Positions 16,016 to 25,138 of a stretch of 38,925 bases of DNA are shown here, piece after piece. The stretch's first letter is position 1. Every line of letters begins with the position of its first letter. The stretch comes from Phenylobacterium sp. (lineage in GTDB: Bacteria; Pseudomonadota; Alphaproteobacteria; Caulobacterales; Caulobacteraceae), in contig NZ_JAICYI010000032.1 in the NCBI RefSeq assembly GCF_025934275.1, forward strand, positions 1-38,925, given 5' to 3'. The notes under the pieces were generated by a model that worked only from the letters and a program-made list of their open reading frames with translations, had not been told where the DNA came from and made no database searches. A program made the translations under genes and the position numbers.

Positions 16016-18967
16016 TCAGGCGAAGGCTTCCGTGAGGAAGCTCTCCAGCTCCTTCAGATGCCGACTCATCAAGCCCGCCGCGGTGGAGGCGGAGGCTGGG
16101 CGGCCGACATAGCGGGCGCGCTTGGCCTTGATGTCGAGCCGCTCGAGCGTCAGCTCCAGCCAGGGGTCGACGAACTGCCAGCCGCCCATGTTCTTGGGTT
16201 CCTCCTGGCACCAGACGAGCTCGGCGTTCCTGAACCGCTTCAGCTCGTTGGTCAGCGACTTCAGCGGCCACGGATAGAACTGCTCGAGCCTGAGGACGTA
16301 GACGTCGTCGCGCCCGACCTTCGCCCGGTGATCGATGAGGTCGTAGTAGACCTTGCCCGAGCAGAGGACCACCCGGCGGATCTTGTCGTCGCTCTTGAGC
16401 GCGACGCCGCCGACGTCGCAGCCGGCCTCCGCCCCGTCGACCATCACGCGGTGGAAGCTGGAGCCTTCGGCCATGTCGACCAGGTTCGAGACCGCCCGCT
16501 TGTGGCGGAGCAAGGACTTGGGCGTCATCACGATCAGGGGCTTGCGGAACTCGCGCAGCATCTGCCGACGCAGGGCGTGGAAGTAGTTGGCCGGCGTCGA
16601 GGGATAGACCACCTGCATGTTGTCCTCGGCGCAGAGCTGCAGATAGCGCTCCAGGCGCGCCGAGGAGTGCTCAGGCCCCTGGCCCTCATAGCCATGCGGC
16701 AGCAGCAGGACGAGCCCGCTCATCCTCAGCCACTTGCGCTCCCCCGAGGAGATGAACTGGTCGATGATCACCTGGGCGCCGTTGGCGAAGTCGCCGAACT
16801 GGGCTTCCCACATGGTCAGCGTATTGGGATCGGTGAGCGAGAAGCCGTACTCGAAGCCGAGCACCGCCTCTTCCGACAGCGCGCTGTTCAGCGGTTCGAA
16901 GTGCGCCTGGTTGGGGCCGAGGTTGCGAAGCGGGAAGTAGGTCTCCTCGGTCTTCTGGTCGACGATGCCGGTGTGGCGTTGGGAGAAGGTGCCGCGCACG
17001 CTGTCCTGGCCGGAGAGACGCACCGGATAGCCCTGGTCCAGCAGGGTGGCGAATGCCAGCTCCTCGGCGGTCGCCCAGTCGATGTCGGTCCCGGAATCGA
17101 TCGCCTCGCGGCGTCCGGCGATCACTCGGGCCACCGTCTTGTGGACGCTGACCCGCTTGGGGATCGAGGTCATCTTGTGGCCGAGGTCGATGAGCTTCTG
17201 CTTGGCCACCCCGGTGACCCGGCTCTCCTCGGCGCCCGGCAGCTTCAGGCCCGACCACTTGCCGTCCAGCCAGTCGGCCTTGTTGGCGTGGTAGCTCTTG
17301 CCGGCCTCGAACTCCTCGTCGAGGAAGGTGTCGAACGCCTTGATCCAGCCGTCCACCTGCTCTTGGGTGACCACGCCCTCGCCGATCAGGCGGGTGGTGT
17401 AGAGCTGCCGCACCGACGGATGGTCCTTGATCTTCTGGTACATCAAGGGCTGGGTCATCGTCGGATCGTCGCCCTCGTTGTGGCCGAACCGCCGGTAGCA
17501 AAACATGTCGATGACCACGTCCTTGCAGAACAGCTGTCGGTACTCGGTGGCCACCTTGGTGGCGAAGGTCACGGCTTCGGGGTCGTCGCCGTTGGCGTGG
17601 AAGATCGGCGCCTCGACCATCAGCGCCACGTCGGAGGGGTAGGGCGACGAGCGCGAGTTCTTCGGGCTGGTGGTGAAGCCGATCTGGTTGTTGACGATGA
17701 AGTGCATCGTGCCGCCCACGCCGTAGCCCTTGAGGCCGGAGAGCGCGAAGCATTCGGCCACCACGCCCTGGCCGGCGAAGGCGGCATCGCCGTGCATCAG
17801 CAGCGGCAGCACGTGGGCGCGCCCGGCGGTCGGCGTCTCGCGCAGGGTGAAGGCCTGCTTGGCGCGCGACTTTCCCAGCACCACCGGATTGACGATCTCC
17901 AGGTGCGAGGGATTGGCGGTCAGCGACAGGTGGACGGCGTTGTTGTCGAACTCGCGGTCTGAGGAGGCGCCCAGATGGTACTTCACGTCGCCCGAACCCT
18001 CGACGTCGGAGGGCAGCGACGAGCCGCCTTGGAATTCGTGGAAGATCACGTGGTAGGGCTTGCCCATCACCGCGGCGAGCACGTTCAGTCGGCCCCGATG
18101 CGGCATGCCGATGATGATGTCCTTCACGCCGAGCGCGCCGCCGCGCTTGATGATCTGTTCCATCGCCGGGATCATCGCTTCGCCGCCGTCCAGCCCGAAG
18201 CGCTTGGTCCCGGGGAAACGGCGATGCAGGAACCGCTCGAAACCCTCGGTCTCGATCAGCTTCTTCAGGATCGCGACCTTGCCCTCCTTCGTGAAGACGA
18301 TCTCCTTGTCGCGGCCCTCGATCCGCTCCTGCAGCCAGGCCTTCTCCTTGGGATCGGAGATGTGCATGTACTGCACGCCGACGTTGCCGCAGTAGGTCCG
18401 CCGCAGGATCTCCAGGATCTCGCGGATGGTCGCCGTCTCCAGCCCCAGCACGTAATCGAGGAAGATCGGTCGATCGAAGTCGGCTTCCGAGAAGCCGTAG
18501 GTCGCCGGATCGAGCTCCGAGGCGTCGCCGGGCGTGTTGGCGATGCCCAGCGGATCGAGGTTCGCCTTCAGGTGCCCGCGCATCCGGTAGGCCCGGATCA
18601 TCATGATGGCGCGCAGCGAATCCAGCGTGGCCGCCCGCACCTCGTCGGTGGTGGCCCCCCGCCGGCGCTCGGCGATCTTCGCCTCGGTCTTGGCCTGCAC
18701 CGCCGGCCACATGCCATCGAGCGCGGAGAGCCATTCCGGGCGTGCGGCCGGCGCGGACGGGGCGGTCCAGGCGGGGCGCTGGGCCTCGCGCTTGACGTCG
18801 TCGGCGCGGTCGTGGAGCGAGGCGAAGAACGCTCGCCACGAGGGCTCGACCGAATTGGGATCGGCGGCCCACCTGGCGTAGAGGTCCTCCACGAAGGCCG
18901 CATTGCCGCCATAGAGGAACGAGGTCTCGGCGAGCACCTCGTTGATCAGACCTGCGTCATCCGCCAT
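16016..18967 (-). CDS. sucA: 2-oxoglutarate dehydrogenase E1 component
   Basis: This 983-residue thiamine-diphosphate enzyme decarboxylates 2-oxoglutarate and succinylates the lipoyl arm of SucB. The N-terminal helix (GGNAAFVEDLYARWAADP, about 20-37) is the segment that in relatives contacts E2. Active-site segments include GMPHRGRLNVL (287-297), HGDAAFAGQG (392-401), and CYRRFGHNEGDDP for diphosphate and metal binding. The C-terminal pyrimidine-binding domain has EYGFSLTDPNTLTMWEAQFG and PHGYEGQGPEHSSARLER. The length is typical. It follows sucD after 80 bases and precedes sucB by 41, as in many alphaproteobacteria. Confidence 0.97.
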   Translation of the reverse strand: MADDAGLINEVLAETSFLYGGNAAFVEDLYARWAADPNSVEPSWRAFFASLHDRADDVKREAQRPAWTAPSAPAARPEWLSALDGMWPAVQAKTEAKIAERRRGATTDEVRAATLDSLRAIMMIRAYRMRGHLKANLDPLGIANTPGDASELDPATYGFSEADFDRPIFLDYVLGLETATIREILEILRRTYCGNVGVQYMHISDPKEKAWLQERIEGRDKEIVFTKEGKVAILKKLIETEGFERFLHRRFPGTKRFGLDGGEAMIPAMEQIIKRGGALGVKDIIIGMPHRGRLNVLAAVMGKPYHVIFHEFQGGSSLPSDVEGSGDVKYHLGASSDREFDNNAVHLSLTANPSHLEIVNPVVLGKSRAKQAFTLRETPTAGRAHVLPLLMHGDAAFAGQGVVAECFALSGLKGYGVGGTMHFIVNNQIGFTTSPKNSRSSPYPSDVALMVEAPIFHANGDDPEAVTFATKVATEYRQLFCKDVVIDMFCYRRFGHNEGDDPTMTQPLMYQKIKDHPSVRQLYTTRLIGEGVVTQEQVDGWIKAFDTFLDEEFEAGKSYHANKADWLDGKWSGLKLPGAEESRVTGVAKQKLIDLGHKMTSIPKRVSVHKTVARVIAGRREAIDSGTDIDWATAEELAFATLLDQGYPVRLSGQDSVRGTFSQRHTGIVDQKTEETYFPLRNLGPNQAHFEPLNSALSEEAVLGFEYGFSLTDPNTLTMWEAQFGDFANGAQVIIDQFISSGERKWLRMSGLVLLLPHGYEGQGPEHSSARLERYLQLCAEDNMQVVYPSTPANYFHALRRQMLREFRKPLIVMTPKSLLRHKRAVSNLVDMAEGSSFHRVMVDGAEAGCDVGGVALKSDDKIRRVVLCSGKVYYDLIDHRAKVGRDDVYVLRLEQFYPWPLKSLTNELKRFRNAELVWCQEEPKNMGGWQFVDPWLELTLERLDIKAKRARYVGRPASASTAAGLMSRHLKELESFLTEAFA

Positions 18968-19047
18968 TTTCCGTCTTCCCGGGCCGGGCCGCGGAGCTTC
19001 TGGAAAAGGAGCTGGGCGCGGACCGCCCTTACGCTACGAACTGTGCC

Positions 19048-19926
19048 TCAAGCGCCCTTCAGCACCTCGACCAGGGTGGTTCCGAGGGCCGCCGGAGAGG
19101 GAGACACGCGGATGCCCGCGGCCTCCATCGCAGCGATCTTGTCCTCAGCCCCGCCCTTGCCGCCGGAGATGATCGCGCCCGCGTGACCCATGCGCCGGCC
19201 GGGCGGCGCGGTGCGTCCCGCGATGAAGCCCACCATTGGCTTCTTGGTTGCTGAATTTTTAATGAATTCGGCCGCGTCCTCCTCGGAGGAGCCGCCGATC
19301 TCGCCGATCATGATGATCGATTCCGTCTCCGGATCCTTCAGGAACGCGTCCAGCACCTCGATGAAGTCCGTGCCCTTCACCGGGTCGCCGCCGACGCCCA
19401 CGGCCGTTGTCTGGCCGAGGCCCACCTGGGTGGTCTGGAACACCGCCTCATAGGTAAGCGTGCCGGAGCGCGAGACAACTCCCACCGAGCCGCGCTTGAA
19501 GATGTTGCCGGGCATGATGCCGATCTTGCATTCGTCGGGGGTGAGCACGCCCGGGCAGTTCGGCCCGATGAGCCGCGACTTCGAGCCGGAGAGCGAGCGC
19601 TTCACCTTGACCATGTCCTCGACCGGAATGCCTTCGGTGATGCAGACGATCAGCGGGATCTCTGCGTCGATCGCCTCCAGGATGGAATCGGCCGCGAACG
19701 CCGGCGGCACATAGATCACCGAGGCGTCGGCGCCGGTCGCCTTCACCGCCTCGCCGACGGTGTCGAACACCGGCAGGCCCAGGTGCTTGGTCCCGCCTTT
19801 GCCGGGGGTGACGCCGCCCACCATCTTGGTCCCGTAGGCGATCGCCTGCTCGGAATGGAAAGTCCCCTGCGCGCCGGTGATTCCCTGGCAGATGACGCGG
19901 GTTTGCTTGTTGATCAGGATCGACAT
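19048..19926 (-). CDS. sucD: Succinyl-CoA synthetase, alpha subunit
   Basis: This 292-residue subunit binds CoA and carries the phosphohistidine in the interconversion of succinyl-CoA and succinate with ADP (or GDP) phosphorylation. It shows the Rossmann-type CoA site [16 protein letters not shown] (9-24), [10 protein letters not shown] (121-130) and the active-site GHAGAI with His248. It normally follows sucC directly; here a 141-residue ORF lies between, ending ten bases before this ATG. No clear Shine-Dalgarno sequence precedes the ATG, so translation may depend on ribosomes finishing the inserted ORF. Confidence 0.97.
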   Translation of the reverse strand: MSILINKQTRVICQGITGAQGTFHSEQAIAYGTKMVGGVTPGKGGTKHLGLPVFDTVGEAVKATGADASVIYVPPAFAADSILEAIDAEIPLIVCITEGIPVEDMVKVKRSLSGSKSRLIGPNCPGVLTPDECKIGIMPGNIFKRGSVGVVSRSGTLTYEAVFQTTQVGLGQTTAVGVGGDPVKGTDFIEVLDAFLKDPETESIIMIGEIGGSSEEDAAEFIKNSATKKPMVGFIAGRTAPPGRRMGHAGAIISGGKGGAEDKIAAMEAAGIRVSPSPAALGTTLVEVLKGA

Positions 19927-19936
19927 TCAGGTGGGC

Positions 19937-20362
19937 TCACCGAGGGACGACCACCTCAAGCGCGCTTCCGCGGCTCAGGTTGTGTACGTCGAATTGCGTA
20001 ATGCGCTTGGTGCGAACCAGGTCGGGAGTCGCCTTGTCCAGCTCAGCGCTGCTGACAGGACCGTGCCGCCCACCCACATCACTGAAGACAAATATCGTCC
20101 CGCGCACCTCCTGCGAGAGCGGAGGCGCCGCTGCCCATTTCGCCCCCTGGGGCAGAATGGACCCGTAGGACACGCCCTCGAAGGTCACTCCGCACGCATT
20201 ACTGGTCGAGACAGCGCCATGCCATCCATCTCGACCAGCTCTGGCCAGGGCGACAGCCGGTCGGGCCTTGGTCTCGACGCATAGCGCCTCAAAGTTTCGG
20301 AAGGCGTCAGCAGCGGCCGGTCCTGAGATCGCCATGGCAGCCGTGATCGCCAGATCCGCCAT
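19937..20362 (-). CDS. Conserved-looking exported protein inserted between sucC and sucD
   Basis: This 141-residue protein starts with a weakly hydrophobic leader ([20 protein letters not shown]) that may be a signal peptide. Then comes [15 protein letters not shown]...AGRDGW, a pattern I recognise from small exported alphaproteobacterial proteins of unknown function (F..FE.LC..T...P..AL..A...GW). Two cysteines (in ALCVE and NACGV) could pair. Its ATG lies one base after the sucC stop (TGA-G-ATG), and its own stop is ten bases before sucD, so it is embedded in the operon. Codon use is visibly less GC-biased than in sucC and sucD, hinting at later acquisition. The function is unknown; a role in succinyl-CoA metabolism is not implied. 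Confidence 0.75.
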   Translation of the reverse strand: MADLAITAAMAISGPAAADAFRNFEALCVETKARPAVALARAGRDGWHGAVSTSNACGVTFEGVSYGSILPQGAKWAAAPPLSQEVRGTIFVFSDVGGRHGPVSSAELDKATPDLVRTKRITQFDVHNLSRGSALEVVVPR

Positions 20363-20363
20363 C

Positions 20364-21557
20364 TCAGCCCCGCACGGCCTTGACGATCTTCTCGGCGCCG
20401 TCGGCGAGGTCGTTCGCCGGGATCACGTTGAGCCCCGAGTCGCGGATGATCTGTTTGCCGAGCTCGGCGTTGGTGCCTTCCAGCCGCACGACCAGCGGCA
20501 CACTCAGCGAGACGTCCTTCACTGCCGCCACGATCCCCTCGGCCAGCACGTCGCAGCGGGCGATGCCGCCGAAGATGTTGACCAGGATGCCCTTCACGTT
20601 CGGGTCCGCCATGATGATCTTGAACGCCGCCGTCACCTTCTCTCGCGTCGCCCCGCCGCCCACGTCCAGGAAGTTGGCCGGTTCGGCGCCGTAGAGCTTG
20701 ATGATGTCCATGGTGGCCATGGCCAGGCCCGCGCCGTTGACCATGCAGCCGATCTCGCCGTCGAGGGCGATGTAGGAGAGCTCGTGCTTGGCCGCCTCGA
20801 TCTCCTTGGGGTCCTCCTCCGTCTCGTCGCGCAGCTCGCGGATCTCCGGATGGCGGAAGAGGGCGTTGTCGTCGAACGAGACCTTGGCGTCGAGCACGCG
20901 AAGCTGATCGTCGGCGGTGACGATGAGCGGGTTGATCTCCAGAAGGCTCATGTCCTTGGCGGTGAACGCCGCATAGAGTTGGCCGAGCAGGGTGCGGGCC
21001 TGCTTGCCGAGATCGCCGGACAGGCCGAGCGCCTTGGCCAGCATCAGGCCGTGGTGCGGCCACACGCCGGTCGCCGGGTCGATGGTGAAGGTGGCGATCT
21101 TGTCGGGCGTGTTGGCGGCCACCTCCTCGATGTCCATGCCGCCTTCGGTCGAGGCGACGACCGCCACCCGGCTGGTCTCGCGGTCGACCAGCAGCGAGAG
21201 ATAGAGCTCGCGGGCGATCTGCGCGCCTTCTTCGATGTAGAGCCGGTTCACCTGCTTGCCGCGGGGGCCGGTCTGGTGCGTCACCAGCACCCGGCCCAGC
21301 ATCTCCCTGGCGTTGGCGCCGACCTCCTCGACGCTCTTGACCACCCGCACGCCGCCCTTGGCGTCCGGGCCGAGACCCTCGAAGCGTCCCTTGCCGCGGC
21401 CGCCGGCGTGGATCTGCGACTTCACCACATAGACCGGGCCGGGGAGCTTCTTGGCCGCCGCGACGGCCTCTTCGGGAGAGAAGGCGGCAAAGCCGCGCGG
21501 GACCGCCACGCCGAACTCCGCGAGGACGGCCTTGGCTTGGTGTTCGTGGATGTTCAT
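20364..21557 (-). CDS. sucC: Succinyl-CoA synthetase, beta subunit (ADP-forming type)
   Basis: This 397-residue ATP-grasp protein binds the nucleotide and succinate. It opens with the family N-terminus [20 protein letters not shown], has [17 protein letters not shown] (about 45-61) for nucleotide binding, [10 protein letters not shown] for metal/nucleotide contacts, and [20 protein letters not shown] with GGGATREKV for the succinate/phosphate site. Length and sequence are typical. It is the first gene of the block reading sucC, a small ORF, sucD, sucA, sucB, and has its own promoter and 5' hairpin (21587-21652). Confidence 0.97.
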   Translation of the reverse strand: MNIHEHQAKAVLAEFGVAVPRGFAAFSPEEAVAAAKKLPGPVYVVKSQIHAGGRGKGRFEGLGPDAKGGVRVVKSVEEVGANAREMLGRVLVTHQTGPRGKQVNRLYIEEGAQIARELYLSLLVDRETSRVAVVASTEGGMDIEEVAANTPDKIATFTIDPATGVWPHHGLMLAKALGLSGDLGKQARTLLGQLYAAFTAKDMSLLEINPLIVTADDQLRVLDAKVSFDDNALFRHPEIRELRDETEEDPKEIEAAKHELSYIALDGEIGCMVNGAGLAMATMDIIKLYGAEPANFLDVGGGATREKVTAAFKIIMADPNVKGILVNIFGGIARCDVLAEGIVAAVKDVSLSVPLVVRLEGTNAELGKQIIRDSGLNVIPANDLADGAEKIVKAVRG

Positions 21558-21586
21558 GAGGCCTTTGAGGGCGTGCCGAAAATCGC

Positions 21587-21615
21587 CTCGCCGCCAGGGC
21601 GGGCCCGGCGGCGAG
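21587..21615 (-). promoter_or_regulatory. Hairpin at the 5' end of the predicted sucC leader
   Basis: A perfect 9-base stem (CTCGCCGCC at 21587-21595 with GGCGGCGAG at 21607-21615) closes an 11-base loop. It begins within a few bases of the predicted transcription start and ends about 30 bases before the sucC ATG. It could stabilise the 5' end of the mRNA or be a protein site. No T-run follows it, so it is not a terminator. Confidence 0.5.
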
Positions 21616-21623
21616 TGGCGGCG

Positions 21624-21652
21624 GTTATAGGCGCCGCATCCGGCGATGACAA
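21624..21652 (-). promoter_or_regulatory. Sigma-70-type promoter for the sucC operon
   Basis: Read on the minus strand, a -35 box TTGTCA (21652-21647) is followed after exactly 17 bases by a -10 box TATAAC (21629-21624), each one mismatch from consensus. Transcription would begin near 21617, giving a leader of about 60 bases before the sucC ATG. The boxes and spacing are visible directly; promoter activity is inferred. Confidence 0.7.
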
Positions 21653-21701
21653 CCGCGTGAAGGCCGTAAAACGGTGTGTTGCGAATCCGCGGCGGATCGG
21701 C

Positions 21702-24700
21702 TCAGTGCGCGCCTTCCAGGGCGGCGGTGGCGCGGCGCTCCAGCTTGCCCCAGCCGACCCGCGCGCCGTTCAGCGCCGCGTCGATCGAGCGGACCACCAC
21801 CGAGTACATCAACTGGCGGTAGCCGAACCGCTGGACCGGCAGCCAGGCCACGTCGCCCCACGGCGCGCGCCGCTCCAGCGCCATGCCGAGCGCGCCCGCC
21901 GAGAGGTCGAGGAAGATGAACGCCGCCCAGTAGAAGGCCGGCCGCATCAGGTCGTCCGGCGACCACTCCTGCCAGTGGAAGGCCCAGCTGTAGAGCGAGG
22001 TGATCAGGCTCCAGACGATGGCCAGGTCGACGAGCGGGGCGATGGCGGTGAGCAGGATCTGGAACAGCCAGATCTGCGGCAGGGCGACGAAGCCCAGCAC
22101 CGGGTGCTTGAGGTCGAACAGGCCCGCGCGGTGCTTCCAGAGGCACTGCAGCGTGCCGAAAGACCAGCGGAACCGCTGCTTCAGCAGGCCGGAGACGGTC
22201 TCCGGCGCCTCGGTGTAGGCGCGCGCCGAGGGGTCGAAGGCGATGCGCCAGCCGGCGCGCTGGGCGCCCAGCGTCAGGTCCTGGTCCTCGGCCAGCGTGT
22301 CCGCTGGATAGCCGCCGAGCTCTTCCAGGGCCGAGCGGCGCCAGGCCCCGACCGCGCCCGGCACGACGGTGACCGCGCCCAGCGCCGCCAGCGCGCGCCG
22401 CTCGAGGTTCTGGGCGGTGACGTACTCCAGCGCCTGCCAGCGGGTGATCAGGTTCCGGCGGTTGCCCACCAGCGCATTTCCGGCCACCGCGCCCACCCGG
22501 GGGTCGACGAACCAGCGGGCGAGCTTGCCGATGGTGTCGGGCGGAAACAGCGTATCGGCGTCCAGCGCCACGATCACATCGCCCGTCGCCTCCACCAGGC
22601 CGCGGTTGAGCGCGCGGGCCTTGCCGCCGTTCTCGAAGCTCATCAGCCGCACGCGCGGCTCCTCGGCGAACGCGCGCCTGACCACCTCGGCAGTGCGGTC
22701 GCGCGAGCCGTCGTCCAACACCAGGATCTCAAGCCGCTTCCAGTTGGAGGCCAGGATCCGGCGCACCGAGGCGACGATGACCTTCTCCTCGTTGAAGCAG
22801 GGGATCAGCACGCTGACCCGCGGCTCAATCTCCGGATCGACGTCGGGGGGCGTGCGGCGGCCGCTGAGCGCGCGGTGCAGCAGGGCGAGCGGGGCCAGCA
22901 TCAGGAGCCTCGCCACGCCCAGCGCGATCGCCCCGATGAACAGCCACGAGAGCAACATCTCCACGTCGTGGAAGAAGCCGAAGCCCAGCCGGTCGAGCAG
23001 CAGCTCGAGCGACGAGCGCGGGGTCGGCGGCATGGCCTGCTCCGGCGTCATGCCGGCGAGCTGGGCGACGGTGACCAGCTTGTAGCCGTGCGCCCGGATC
23101 GCGTCGATCAGCGCGGGCAGCGCCGCAACGGTGCGGCTGCGGTCGCCGCCGGAGTCGTGCAATAGCACCACCTGCCCAGGGCGGACGGTGTCCTGCAGGC
23201 GCGAAAGCGTGGTCTCGATGATGTGCTGCGGGTTGGGCTTCTTCCAGTCGTCCGGATCGATGCGCAGGCCCACGGTCAGGTAGCCCTCGTGCTGCGCGAG
23301 CAGCACGCGACTCACTTCCCGCGGGGTCGAAGGCTCGGCGTCGCCGAAGAACGGCGGCCGGAACAGCCGCATGGAGCGGCCGGTGATGGTCTCGAACAGC
23401 CGCTGGCTGGCGGTCAGCTCCACCATGGTCTGCGCGGTCGGGATGTAGGCGATGTCCGGATGGGTCCAGGAGTGTCCGCCGACGTCATGGCCTTCGCGCA
23501 CCTCGCGGGCCACCAGCCCCGGGAACCGCTGCATGTTCTTGCCGATCACGAAGAAGGTCGCCGGCGCCTGCTTCTGCTTCAGGATGTCGAGGATCGCGGG
23601 CGTCCAGCGCCCGTCGGGGCCGTCGTCGAAGGTGAGCGCCACCAGGCCCGGGTGGAAGCCGTAGCGCTGGATGACGTAGGAGGTCGGCAGGACGTCGTAG
23701 GTCTCGCCCGAGATCAGGCCGTTGTCGGGATCGAACTCCAGGGCCCGGTGGCCGGGCTTGGGCGTGTCGGAAACGTGCAGGATCTCGCCCTGACCGTCGA
23801 AGTCGACGTCCTGGCCGGGCTTCAGGATGTCCAGCCCCTGGGCGCTGGCCGCGCCATAGCCGTGGCGCAGCAGCTTCCAGTCGAGGGAGTCCTCGCCGCC
23901 CATCTTCCAGAACGCGTAGCCCATCGGGCGGAACGCGTCGGCGACCCGGATCTGGTTGAACATCGTCGAGGCGTCGAGGAACCACACCTGGTGGTCGAGG
24001 CCGCTGTCGTCCTTGTAGGCGAAGTGCGGATTGAGTTCGGTGTCGTCCATCACCGGCTGGGCGCCGGAGTCGTGGGCCGCCTGGGTGGCCTCGTCGAAGG
24101 TCATCGCCGCGGCCGAGCCCTTCTGCTTCCCGTGCGGAAGCGTCCAGTCATAGCCGTAGGCGCCGAGCGCCAGCACGGTGCGGGCCGGATCGAGCTCGCT
24201 CATCCGCTTCTCGAGCTGGTGCTCGAACCACTCCTGGCCGGCGACCGGCCCGGGATCGCCGCCGCCCCAGTGCTGGTCGTAGGCCATCAGCACGAGGGCG
24301 TCGGAGGCGGCCTGCAGCTGCTTCACCGGCGCGGTGTCGTCGGCGAACAGGGCGGTCACCCAGACTTCCCGGCCGAGCGGCTTCAGCGCCGCGCGGGCCT
24401 GCTCCACCAGCTGGGGATAGAGCGCCTGGGCCTGCGGCGTCAGGTTCTCGAGGTCGAAGACATAGCCGGCGTAGCCGCGCTTCTGGGCCTGGTCGACGAG
24501 ATTCTGGACCAGCCGCTTGCGGGCGGCGGGATCAAGGATCAGGTCGTCGGCCTCGCGGCCGTTGAAGACGCCTTCGCGGGCGTTGTAGACGCCGGGCAGG
24601 ATGGAGGGGGGCTTCCGGGCCGAGCCGATGATGGCGCGGGCCTCCGGGTCGGAGGTGATCTCCACCTCGCCCTTCGAGCCCGCGATCCGGATCCATTGCG

Positions 24701-25055
24701 GGGAGACCACGTCCAGCTGATCGATGTGGTCGACCAGCGAGGCGCGCGAGCGTTCGTCGTCGGAGACGTAGAAGCCCACCGACAGCGGCCGCGACTGGCT
24801 GCCGCCGTAGAAGGCCTTCGGGTGCGGGATGCGGGTCCACTCGCGGCGGCCCTTGAGGCGGTGGGCGCTCTCCTGGTGCAGCGCCTGCAGGACGCGCGGG
24901 TCCTTCAGCGCCAGGCTCGGCAGGTGCGGCGCGAACGCCAGCGTCGCGAAGAAGCTCGCCACAAGGAACGCGGCGAAGGCCAGGGCGAGTCCGCCCATCA
25001 GCCGCACGCGACGCGCGCGCCTGCCTGTCGGATCGTGGAAGACGAGATCGGCCAT
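21702..25055 (-). CDS. Three-domain polysaccharide enzyme: GH18-like, NodB deacetylase, family-2 glycosyltransferase
   Basis: This 1117-residue protein spans the inner membrane. A transmembrane helix (about 19-43) precedes a glycoside hydrolase 18-like domain (about 88-400) with YVFDLEN, giving Asp201 and the likely acid Glu203. Next is a NodB polysaccharide deacetylase (about 470-665): TFDDGP (475-480, metal Asp478), HSWTH with His528 and His532, RPPFF (566-570) and LLHDSGG. A second membrane helix (about 700-728) leads to a GT-A family-2 glycosyltransferase (about 745-965) with DDGS, DAD (832-834), EDQD (923-926) and QRFRW (960-964), then further membrane helices to the end. This predicts synthesis and export of a beta-linked N-acetylhexosamine polymer by the cytoplasmic and membrane part, with trimming and deacetylation in the periplasm. 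The polymer is unknown. Similar fusions exist in other proteobacteria. Confidence 0.93.
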   Translation of the reverse strand: MADLVFHDPTGRRARRVRLMGGLALAFAAFLVASFFATLAFAPHLPSLALKDPRVLQALHQESAHRLKGRREWTRIPHPKAFYGGSQSRPLSVGFYVSDDERSRASLVDHIDQLDVVSPQWIRIAGSKGEVEITSDPEARAIIGSARKPPSILPGVYNAREGVFNGREADDLILDPAARKRLVQNLVDQAQKRGYAGYVFDLENLTPQAQALYPQLVEQARAALKPLGREVWVTALFADDTAPVKQLQAASDALVLMAYDQHWGGGDPGPVAGQEWFEHQLEKRMSELDPARTVLALGAYGYDWTLPHGKQKGSAAAMTFDEATQAAHDSGAQPVMDDTELNPHFAYKDDSGLDHQVWFLDASTMFNQIRVADAFRPMGYAFWKMGGEDSLDWKLLRHGYGAASAQGLDILKPGQDVDFDGQGEILHVSDTPKPGHRALEFDPDNGLISGETYDVLPTSYVIQRYGFHPGLVALTFDDGPDGRWTPAILDILKQKQAPATFFVIGKNMQRFPGLVAREVREGHDVGGHSWTHPDIAYIPTAQTMVELTASQRLFETITGRSMRLFRPPFFGDAEPSTPREVSRVLLAQHEGYLTVGLRIDPDDWKKPNPQHIIETTLSRLQDTVRPGQVVLLHDSGGDRSRTVAALPALIDAIRAHGYKLVTVAQLAGMTPEQAMPPTPRSSLELLLDRLGFGFFHDVEMLLSWLFIGAIALGVARLLMLAPLALLHRALSGRRTPPDVDPEIEPRVSVLIPCFNEEKVIVASVRRILASNWKRLEILVLDDGSRDRTAEVVRRAFAEEPRVRLMSFENGGKARALNRGLVEATGDVIVALDADTLFPPDTIGKLARWFVDPRVGAVAGNALVGNRRNLITRWQALEYVTAQNLERRALAALGAVTVVPGAVGAWRRSALEELGGYPADTLAEDQDLTLGAQRAGWRIAFDPSARAYTEAPETVSGLLKQRFRWSFGTLQCLWKHRAGLFDLKHPVLGFVALPQIWLFQILLTAIAPLVDLAIVWSLITSLYSWAFHWQEWSPDDLMRPAFYWAAFIFLDLSAGALGMALERRAPWGDVAWLPVQRFGYRQLMYSVVVRSIDAALNGARVGWGKLERRATAALEGAH

Positions 25056-25073
25056 CTAGCCTGGGTGAGCCCC

Positions 25074-25111
25074 CAACTTCGGGGCCGACATATGGGCCGC
25101 GAAGTTGTCGG
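25074..25111 (-). promoter_or_regulatory. Two overlapping inverted repeats upstream of the GH18-NodB-GT2 gene
   Basis: CAACTTCG (25074-25081) pairs perfectly with CGAAGTTG (25100-25107), and CCGACA (25085-25090) pairs with TGTCGG (25106-25111). The second arms share two bases and the first hairpin encloses an arm of the other, so the two stems cannot form together. They lie 19-56 bases before the start codon. They may be an operator or alternative leader structures. Confidence 0.45.
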
Positions 25112-25138
25112 AAGCTAGACGCGCTTTCAGGGCGAGCG

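Noticed and set aside
16686..18872. A 728-codon open frame on the minus strand inside sucA in another reading frame.
   Set aside because: Extremely Arg/Gly/Pro-rich and overlaps a perfectly conserved SucA; a frame shadow.
20268..23165. A 965-codon open frame on the plus strand antisense to sucC and the glycosyltransferase.
   Set aside because: It lies opposite two well-supported genes, has shadow-like composition (runs of His, Gln, Arg, Val) and no recognisable domain. Long antisense frames are common at 70% G+C.
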